DNA from: DATATB01 sp036268995
GTDB taxonomy: Bacteria > Planctomycetota > Planctomycetia > Pirellulales > PNKZ01
Direction: 5' to 3'
NCBI GenBank assembly: GCA_036268995.1
Contig: DATATB010000182.1
Location: forward strand, 1-56,483
DNA length: 56,483 nucleotides
The translations under genes and the position numbers were made by a program. The notes under the pieces are model-generated. The model saw only the letters and a program-made list of their open reading frames with translations, had not been told where the DNA came from and ran no database searches. Shown piece after piece: positions 34,784-41,526 of this stretch. Position 1 is the stretch's first letter. Every line of letters begins with the position of its first letter.

Positions 34784-36775
34784 TTACAAGAAATATTCGA
34801 ACTGGTGCTCGCTTCGCAGCCAGCGGCGCAGCTTAAAAACATGCGCGGGAATCACGTGCGGATCGAGCTGCACGTAGTTGCGCGGCCCCTGCCAGATGAA
34901 GCGGGCATCGCTGAGCAAATCGTGCACCTGGTACGATCGCGGCCCGCCCACGCCCAACTCTTCGACCGGAATGTCGACCCAGCCGGAGTGTACGTGATGC
35001 GGGTCGAGGTTCACCACGACCAGGATCACGTTGCTTAAATCCGGGGTGCTCTTGCTGTAGCAGATCAACTGGTCGTTATCGACGGCGTGGAACTTGAGGC
35101 CGGCGTTGGTCTGCAACGCCGGGTTGTCGCGGCGAATGTGGTTGACGCGCGCGATCAGGTGCCGCAGGCTGCGCGGATCGTCGAGGTTCCAGTGCCGGAT
35201 CTGGTACTTTTCCGAATCAAGATATTCTTCGCTGCCCGGCTCCTTGGCGCGGTTATCGCACAACTCGAAAGCAGGCCCGTAAATGCCGTAACTGGCACAC
35301 AGCGTCGCGGCCAGCACCAGCCGAGCCATGCACGCCGGCCGGCCGCCCACCTGCAAATATTCGGTGAGGATGTCGGGAGTATTGGGCCAGGCGTTAGGCC
35401 GAAAATACTCGGCCAGCTCGGTCTGCGTAAGCTCGCGCAGGTACTCGGTCAACTCCGACTTCGAATTCCGCCAGGCAAAATACGTGTACGACTGCGTGAA
35501 GCCAAGCTGCGCCAGATGCTGCATCACGCGCGGCCGCGTAAACGCCTCGGCCAGGAAGATCACTTCCGGGTTGCGCTGCTTGACGTCCTCGATCAGCCAC
35601 TGCCAGAAGCCGAATGGCTTGGTGTGCGGGTTGTCGACGCGAAAGATCTTCACCCCTTGTTCGATCCAGAACAACACCACGCTTCGCAACTCGTCCCAAA
35701 GCTGCCGCCAGTGGGCCGTCTCGAAGTCGAAGGGATAAATGTCCTGGTATTTCTTCGGCGGGTTTTCCGCATATTGCACCGTGCCGTCCGGGCGAAAGCG
35801 GAACCACTCGGGATGCTCTCGCACGTAAGGATGGTCCGGCGAACATTGATACGCCACGTCCAGCGCCAGCTCGATGCCCAACTCCGCTGCGCGCGTGCGC
35901 AGTTGCTGAAAATCGGCCAAGGTGCCCAACTGGGGATGAACCGCTTTGTGCCCGCCCGCTTCGGAACCGATGGCCCACGGGCTGCCGACGTCGCCGGTCT
36001 GGCACTCGGTCGAATTGTTCTTGCCTTTGCGATAGCTGGTGCCGATGGGAGTGATCGGCGGCAAATACAAGACGTCAAAACCCATCTCGGCCAGGTAAGG
36101 CAGCCGGGCAGCGCAGTCGGCCAGCGTGCCGTGTTCATCGGCCGTGCGACCGCAACTCCGCGGGAACATTTCGTACCAGGCTCCGAACACGGCTAAAGGC
36201 CGATCGACCACCACGGCCAGCTCGTGGTCGTACCGGGCCGCGTGCCGCTTGTCTGGAAAACGCCGCATGACGGCCAGCAGCTTCGGGTCGAGAGCCGCGG
36301 CGGCCCGCGCGGCCGGATCGCCTGTGGCCGACAGCAGCGTGAACATCTCGCCCAGGTAACCCGCCTCGTTGCGAGCGGCGCGGGTGGATGCTTCGCGCAC
36401 GAGGTTCGCGCCAATCAGCAGATCGACATGTGCCACTTGCCCGGCCACCGCCCGTTTTTCCAGGTCGCGTCGCCAGGTGAGAAAAAAGTCGACCCAGGCT
36501 TCGACCGTGTAGCGATACATGCCGACTTCGTCGACCGTGAACTCCGCCCGCCAGCGGTCCTGCCCCAGCGGCTGCATGGGCGTTTCGGACCAATTGAGCG
36601 CCCGTTCGGGCCGATAGACGAGCGAACAGGCGACGACGTCGTGGGCATCGGAAAAGGCGGCGGCCTCGACGATGACCCTTTCGCCGGGAATGCGCTTGAT
36701 GGGAAACCGCCCGCCTTCAATCTCCGGCCGGACGTCTTCAATCACGACCCGCTTCGTGCCATCGTCGATGCGCAT
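34784..36775 (-). CDS. glgE: Alpha-1,4-glucan:maltose-1-phosphate maltosyltransferase
   Basis: 663 residues, GH13 subfamily 3; extends alpha-1,4-glucan with maltose units from maltose-1-phosphate. An N-terminal beta domain (VVIEDVRPEIEGGRFPIKR) and helical insert precede the barrel; nucleophile D381 is in IFRVDNPHTKPFGFW and acid/base E410 in FLAEAF. I use the ATG at 36775, whose product begins just before the conserved start; an ATG 24 codons upstream (36847) is possible. First gene of the operon, followed by treS-mak (11 bp) and glgB. No glgA or glgC within the window, so this is the GlgE route rather than the ADP-glucose route. Confidence 0.95.
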   Translation of the reverse strand: MRIDDGTKRVVIEDVRPEIEGGRFPIKRIPGERVIVEAAAFSDAHDVVACSLVYRPERALNWSETPMQPLGQDRWRAEFTVDEVGMYRYTVEAWVDFFLTWRRDLEKRAVAGQVAHVDLLIGANLVREASTRAARNEAGYLGEMFTLLSATGDPAARAAAALDPKLLAVMRRFPDKRHAARYDHELAVVVDRPLAVFGAWYEMFPRSCGRTADEHGTLADCAARLPYLAEMGFDVLYLPPITPIGTSYRKGKNNSTECQTGDVGSPWAIGSEAGGHKAVHPQLGTLADFQQLRTRAAELGIELALDVAYQCSPDHPYVREHPEWFRFRPDGTVQYAENPPKKYQDIYPFDFETAHWRQLWDELRSVVLFWIEQGVKIFRVDNPHTKPFGFWQWLIEDVKQRNPEVIFLAEAFTRPRVMQHLAQLGFTQSYTYFAWRNSKSELTEYLRELTQTELAEYFRPNAWPNTPDILTEYLQVGGRPACMARLVLAATLCASYGIYGPAFELCDNRAKEPGSEEYLDSEKYQIRHWNLDDPRSLRHLIARVNHIRRDNPALQTNAGLKFHAVDNDQLICYSKSTPDLSNVILVVVNLDPHHVHSGWVDIPVEELGVGGPRSYQVHDLLSDARFIWQGPRNYVQLDPHVIPAHVFKLRRWLRSEHQFEYFL

Positions 36776-36981
36776 AAAGGCCGATCTCGAGTGCCGCGTT
36801 TCGGGCCGGGACAATACCACCGGACTGAAATGCGCAGCTTCACGCATCTGTCATGCCGAAGGCGACCGAAGCCAACGCAGGGGCGGAATCTTTCGCGCAT
36901 GGCGAAATTGCCGGCTCAATGGAAACTCCATTGGTGCCAAAAGGGGCAGCCTGCTCGCCGACGGGCCAAGCCCAAATCGGC

Positions 36982-37716
36982 TCAGCGGGCGCTTGCGCGG
37001 CGCCAGGAGGTGACTTTGGTGTGCGCGCTGTCAGGCCGCTTGGGCGAGCCGGGCGTCGGCTCTTCGGCACAGTAGGCCAGTTCGTCCAGCAACATGGCCA
37101 CGGCCTCGTGGCCCCGGCGATTTTGATAAACTACCAGCACGCGCGCCGCTCCGATTTCCAGCGGCTTGATCGACGCCTCGCCGTCGGCGTCCGTCCAACT
37201 GCCAGGCAGCACGGTGGCCTCGACGACCCCGGCTAATTGCTCCAGGCGCTTCATCACGGCGTCGGCTTCTTCCTTTTCGCCGCGCGCGTCGACAAAATCG
37301 CCGACGTCGTGGACCATGGTCGTCATGGTGTGATCGACAACGTCGCGCGTGGTTAGCAGCAGGACGCCGTCATGCACGACCCAGTCCATCGAGTGGGCGT
37401 GCAGCGCCCAGGTAATCGCCGAGCGCAGAGTTATCTGCTTGAGGTGGCAGCCGATTTTGGCGTCCAGCGCCACGCCGGCATCTTCCAGCGACCCGCGATC
37501 CAGCACCACGGGAATGTGGTAACGCTCTTTGAGCAGCGCGACAAAATCGGTCAGCGGCATGTCGTCGACATTGAAGTCGCCCGTCTGCTCGAGCACTTCC
37601 TCGATCAGCGGCGGAAGCGCTTCGTGCTTCGTGCCCGGTTCGGCCGCCATTGCCGCGGCAGCCACCATGAGCACGCTCAGCCAGGTCCCAAGCGAAAGAT
37701 GCTGAGATCGTCGCAT
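36982..37716 (-). CDS. Secreted protein with secretin/TonB short N-terminal (STN)-like region
   Basis: 244 residues. The ATG at 37716 follows GAAGGTGG and starts a signal peptide (MRRSQHLSLGTWLSVLMVAAAAM); 81 extra upstream residues in frame are unlikely. In the mature part, IPVVLDRGSLEDAGVALD and ITLRSAITWALHAHSMDW followed by a DGVLLLTT strand match the STN-like pattern seen in many planctomycete secreted proteins and in secretin N-domains. The C-terminal 50 residues carry a basic tail ending in SWRRASAR. No partner secretin nearby. Function unknown. Confidence 0.72.
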   Translation of the reverse strand: MRRSQHLSLGTWLSVLMVAAAAMAAEPGTKHEALPPLIEEVLEQTGDFNVDDMPLTDFVALLKERYHIPVVLDRGSLEDAGVALDAKIGCHLKQITLRSAITWALHAHSMDWVVHDGVLLLTTRDVVDHTMTTMVHDVGDFVDARGEKEEADAVMKRLEQLAGVVEATVLPGSWTDADGEASIKPLEIGAARVLVVYQNRRGHEAVAMLLDELAYCAEEPTPGSPKRPDSAHTKVTSWRRASAR

Positions 37717-38077
37717 GACGCCACCTTCGACCAAGAGCCAATAGACTGAAAAGTCCCCCCAAACGTCGTCATTTAGCATGACCGGACGACCGCGTGGATG
37801 CAAGGTGATCCGCTGAGTGGCGCGCTCAAAGGACATGTGCTCGCGCCGGCAGAATCGGTATTTTCCGCGCGCGGTGCCCATCCAAGTCCGGTGAGCCGAG
37901 CGGGCCAGCAAAAATTCTGTCGCCCATGCGACGGTTTTGCTGGAATGGGTTCCCTGCAAGCATTAAACCATAGAGCAGCGGTGCGCAATTGCCTTAGCTG
38001 GAGGCTGCGCATCAGCCTGGGCCGTGCCAACCAAATCCGAACGAGTCGCACCTTATCTTTTGCAAAGGATCCTTCGC
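37717..38077. other. Divergent intergenic region, no gene seen
   Basis: 361 bases between the STN-like gene and the small ORF at 38078. Although one frame is open from 37798, its translation lacks protein-like character. No repeat or promoter recognised with confidence; AAAGGAT at its right end is the ribosome site of the small ORF. Confidence 0.45.
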
Positions 38078-38182
38078 ATGATCATCAATCGAGTGGGCAT
38101 CATGTCGGTGGCGAAGATCATGGGCGCCATGTATGGGTTGATTGGACTGATCGCGGGCTTTTTCATGACGTACACTCATTGA
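38078..38182 (+). CDS. 34-residue membrane micro-protein, or truncated remnant
   Basis: ATG at 38078 with AAAGGAT seven bases upstream. The product MIINRVGIMSVAKIMGAM continues with one hydrophobic helix (YGLIGLIAGFFMTYTH) and stops. From memory, longer planctomycete proteins begin with this same pattern (a short amphipathic start, then GA-YALMGLI-like helix) and continue into a polytopic membrane protein; this copy would be cut to the first helix. It could be a genuine small membrane protein or the stub of a lost gene. The larger gene starts 60 bp downstream on the same strand. Confidence 0.45.
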   Translation: MIINRVGIMSVAKIMGAMYGLIGLIAGFFMTYTH

Positions 38183-38241
38183 CCTTGGCCAGGGGCAACC
38201 GAATCGAGCGGACCGACCGAACAAGAGATCTTCGCCCTGCC

Positions 38242-40734
38242 ATGCGCCCCCGCTTCACGATCGCCGGCATGATGTGGTTTTCGGTCTTTGTCGGGCTGCT
38301 CTGCGCATGCGGCGCACTGGGCCATCGGCTGGTCCACCGCGAACTGCCCGATCAGCTTGCCGCTTCGGCCGATGGCCGGGTGCTGGTCGTCCATCTCGGC
38401 GGCGGCCGGCTGGGCATCTGGGACACGGCCGCGGGACGGATGACCCAGATGCTAACGGCGAAATTCTCGTACTATTTGTACCCGCTAATCGTGTCGCCCG
38501 ACGGCCAGCGGGTCGCGGCTGCGGATGTCACGTCCCGGCAATGCGAGCTCTGGGTTCGCGATGGCCTCAAATTCCGGCAGCAAAGAATCCCGGCCATGGC
38601 ACTGAACGGTCCCATCGTCGCGACCAGCCAGGACTGCCGACTGCAGGTCACACACAATCAGTCCAAAGGCGAGTTTGGCATCTGGTCGCTCGACGACGGG
38701 ACCCGGCGGGCCACATGTTCGCAGCACGTTCGAACTGCTAGCGGAGATTTTGCCGTGGGCCTCGACAGCGGTTCCGGCCACCTGGTTGTCAGTTACAACA
38801 ATGGGCAGGTTGAGGTGTTTGACGCGGCTAGCGGCCAACTGAAAAAAACAATCGTCACCCCCAACAGGCCGCTGGCGGTTCCGCAACGCATCGACTTGTC
38901 GCTCGACGGCCGCTGCGCCGCGATCCAGGCAGGTGTGTCTCCCATGGGCGAGTGTTGGGCCTCGATCGTCGATCTCGAGATGGGCCAGGAGATACTGTGG
39001 GATCGGGTCGAAGTCCCGACGCGTCCCGTGGTATTTTCGTCCGACTCGCGCCAAGTGGCGATCATGGGATTAACGGGTTCGATCGACCTCTTTGAGTTGC
39101 CCAACGGCGCCCCACGGGGTCCGGTAGGCGGTGAGTCTACAATAGCGATCGCCGCCGCTGGCCCCGGGCGCTGGGCCCTGCTGAGCCCTTCGGAGTTGGA
39201 GCTGCGGAGCGCCGGAGGCGCCGCCTCTCGCGTTGCCCTCTGGCGCGATGACACGCTTGACGAACTGTGCTGTGTGGCCTGCGGGTTGCTCGCGTGGCTG
39301 CTGGTCACGGCGGGCATCCATCTCCGCCGTGGACGCATCGCGTGCTCAGTGTGCGGAGAGGTGCGGCTATTGGCCCGGCGAAGGCCCAAGCCGGTTTGTA
39401 TGGTCTGCAGCCAACAAGTCAGCGGGCGGCGTGCGTGGGTCAAGATGCTCCTGGTGATCGAAGTCGTTTGCGGGCTGGTCGTGATCATCGTAGCAGCCCA
39501 AGATTGGATGACCGGCAGCCCCGTCGATTGGCTGTCGCCGTTGCCGCTGATGGCGATCTTCGCGGCGGTCTTTTTAAGTTATGTCGGCCTGTACATCGGC
39601 TGGTTTATCTGGCGCGCGCACCGCTTGCAGGGCGAGGCCTACTGCCTCAAACGCGCCACAAAAGCTGCCGGCCAGTCTGGCACCGTCCACCGCAATGGGC
39701 CGATCGTGGCCTGGTCGCCGGCCGAAAACCCCTGGATCGAGCAGGTGCCCCAATGGATCGCGGAGGCTGGCGAGGATTTTGCCCGTCTGACCGGCTTGGA
39801 TGTAAACCGGCAGCCACCGTTGCGATTGCTCGTGTTCCGACACTGGGCCGAGCTGGATCGGTATGTGAAGCTCTATGGAATCAACGCCTGGCCGCTTCCA
39901 GGCATTCAACTACCCGGCGGCAAGCTGGCAACGTCTCTGGAGGGAATTCGGGCCAACCTGATTGAGCCCAAGCGCCTTGTCCATGCGAACAGTGCCTATC
40001 CGTTTTGCCAACAGCACCCAAGTTTGTCGCGCGCGGGCTGGCTGATGCTTGGATATTTATTGGTGCAAGATTCGTGGGGCGACACGCGGCTGCTGCGAAA
40101 GATGCGACTGGCCCTGGCGGCCGATCCCCATGCGGGCAGCGATATGTTCGATTCCAAGATCTTGAGGTGCATCATGCGTAGCCGCCGCTGGTATCGCACG
40201 CAGGATTACGCACGGCTGATGGGACTGTTGCTGCGGCGGATTTCGATGACTAGCTATCTGGCCGGGCCGCCCGACGATGCCCAGCGCCGCGCGGTGTTCC
40301 GCGCATTGCTCGGCGATCTGGCATCCAAAACCGACTGGCCGCAGGCGGCCCAGCGTCATTACCACAAGACGCCGCAGGAGTTGATCGACGCTTGGCGCGA
40401 CTGGATCCTGGGCCAAACACCGGGCGAATACCCGACGCCGCAGCCCTGGCAGCTCGAGATCATTCAGAAGGAGCTGTTGCCAATCGCCCACGATCGCCAA
40501 CAGCCGCTGATCGCGCGGCTGCGCGTGCTACGCGGACTGGCTGACGCGGGCTTTACGATCGTCGGCCGCAACCTCATCGAGCTGATGAGCGACTCCGATC
40601 CGCTCGTGCGTGCCGATGCAGTCGAAGCGCTGAAGATGATTTCCGGTCACGACCACGGCGGCGAGCTGCGAGCCTGGCGCACCTGGTGCGACAGCCTGCC
40701 CGCCACTGAAACGCTGGCGACAAACGATGCGTGA
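38242..40734 (+). CDS. Large membrane protein: propeller-like domain, zinc-ribbon-like motif, HEAT-like C-terminus
   Basis: 830 residues, start ATG at 38242. A membrane anchor (TIAGMMWFSVFVGLLCACG) comes first, then a WD40/YVTN-like propeller to about residue 320 (LAASADGRVLVVHLGGGRLGIWD, VSPDGQRVAAADV, LSLDGRCAAIQ). A second membrane helix follows, then CSVCGE...CMVCSQQ, a zinc-ribbon pattern, and two more helices near 400-455. The C-terminal 370 residues contain a segment that looks like the start of a peptidase-MA-type domain (LRLLVFRHWAELDRYV) but no HExxH, and end in a HEAT-like helix pair (LIELMSDSDPLVRADAVEAL). No function known; an inactive protease-like or scaffold role is inference. 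Confidence 0.7.
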   Translation: MRPRFTIAGMMWFSVFVGLLCACGALGHRLVHRELPDQLAASADGRVLVVHLGGGRLGIWDTAAGRMTQMLTAKFSYYLYPLIVSPDGQRVAAADVTSRQCELWVRDGLKFRQQRIPAMALNGPIVATSQDCRLQVTHNQSKGEFGIWSLDDGTRRATCSQHVRTASGDFAVGLDSGSGHLVVSYNNGQVEVFDAASGQLKKTIVTPNRPLAVPQRIDLSLDGRCAAIQAGVSPMGECWASIVDLEMGQEILWDRVEVPTRPVVFSSDSRQVAIMGLTGSIDLFELPNGAPRGPVGGESTIAIAAAGPGRWALLSPSELELRSAGGAASRVALWRDDTLDELCCVACGLLAWLLVTAGIHLRRGRIACSVCGEVRLLARRRPKPVCMVCSQQVSGRRAWVKMLLVIEVVCGLVVIIVAAQDWMTGSPVDWLSPLPLMAIFAAVFLSYVGLYIGWFIWRAHRLQGEAYCLKRATKAAGQSGTVHRNGPIVAWSPAENPWIEQVPQWIAEAGEDFARLTGLDVNRQPPLRLLVFRHWAELDRYVKLYGINAWPLPGIQLPGGKLATSLEGIRANLIEPKRLVHANSAYPFCQQHPSLSRAGWLMLGYLLVQDSWGDTRLLRKMRLALAADPHAGSDMFDSKILRCIMRSRRWYRTQDYARLMGLLLRRISMTSYLAGPPDDAQRRAVFRALLGDLASKTDWPQAAQRHYHKTPQELIDAWRDWILGQTPGEYPTPQPWQLEIIQKELLPIAHDRQQPLIARLRVLRGLADAGFTIVGRNLIELMSDSDPLVRADAVEALKMISGHDHGGELRAWRTWCDSLPATETLATNDA

Positions 40735-40759
40735 CGCGGATGAAATGCGGAGGCGCGAT

Positions 40760-41089
40760 TTACGGTCGACCTGCGCGGACGGGCGTTGTAAACCACGCGA
40801 TGTCACCTAGATCGGGATCATGACCTAGCGCTGACCATTCTGATGTGATCCGCGACATAGTCTCGTCGGCCGAAGTCTTCCAAACCTGAAACCCGCCGTT
40901 GGAATCCGGTTCTCCGGCTTCGACAATGCCCGTGGAAAGGAGATATCGCAATAGCGCCAATGTCACTGCCTTCGGCTGTGGATAGCGGGCTTCTCGGACC
41001 TGCCGCAGGATCGACCAGAGCCCCACGTAGTCGTCTTCGCATTCGGTCAAAATGCGTTCGAGCAGGTCAGTTTCTTTGTGCACCAGCAT
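40760..41089 (-). CDS. Putative immunity protein for the adjacent toxin remnant
   Basis: 109 residues, acidic, helical, without signal peptide. It contains LLERILTECEDDYVGLWSIL and a YPQPKAVTLALLRYLLSTGIVEAG segment that looks like a winged-helix-type module. Its ATG at 41089 is eight bases after the last codon of the frameshifted toxin fragment, the usual toxin-then-immunity order and spacing. The reading frame is intact. I do not recognise the family; the immunity call rests on position, size and acidity. Confidence 0.6.
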   Translation of the reverse strand: MLVHKETDLLERILTECEDDYVGLWSILRQVREARYPQPKAVTLALLRYLLSTGIVEAGEPDSNGGFQVWKTSADETMSRITSEWSALGHDPDLGDIAWFTTPVRAGRP

Positions 41090-41097
41090 GGTATCGC

Positions 41098-41377
41098 CTA
41101 GATAAATTTGATCTTTCGAATCGGAATACCAGGGATGTTAACGTCGATGGTCGGCGGTCCGCTCTTGGAGATCGGGCGCATTCCAACCATGCCGCCCGCC
41201 CGGCAGGCGAAAGAGCTGCCCTGGATGCGTAGGTTTCGCGACCAGAGTTCCACCTTTCGTCAGATCGTTGAACATGTCTTGGGCATCCTTTATTCCGCCC
41301 GGAAGCTCTCGAATATCCGCACTGCTGCCCGCTTGACCAAGCGGAGTACCGCCCGGCAGCAAGATATCCTGGCACAT
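41098..41377 (-). pseudogene. C-terminal toxin-domain fragment (RHS/CDI-type tip), frameshifted
   Basis: Read on the minus strand from 41377, the frame gives PGGTPLGQAGSSADIRELPGG, then DAQDMFNDLTKGGTLV and LFRLPGG, and then runs out of register to a stop. Shifting by one base at the GGGCGGGCGG run (about 41193-41204) restores GMVGMRPISKSGPPTI, then DVNIPGIPIRKIKFI and TAG at 41100-41098. That ending (SKSGPPTIDVNIPGI-IRKIKF) matches the tips of polymorphic secreted toxins as I remember them. One extra G explains everything: 280 bases equals 93 codons plus one. An in-frame TGA lies upstream, so no toxin body is attached. It is an orphan tip, or an assembly error in a true one. Confidence 0.62.
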
Positions 41378-41526
41378 GTGGGACGATTCTCACCTTTTTA
41401 ACTTTACCGTGCCCGTCCGCGCCACGCCAACTTTAGCTCGTTAGGTGGGAGGGCGGAACCGGCCACCGGCCGACCATCGCGTGCCAGCATGAGCCCTAAT
41501 TTGGCACAGATCGCAGGGACAGTAGC

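Noticed and set aside
37798..38241. N-terminal extension of the large membrane protein
   Set aside because: The frame is open, but the residues are not protein-like and a membrane anchor starts exactly at the ATG at 38242. The small ORF at 38078 occupies the region in another frame.
38242..40734. Active metalloprotease in the C-terminal domain
   Set aside because: No HExxH motif anywhere in the protein, although the context resembles peptidase-MA-type proteins.
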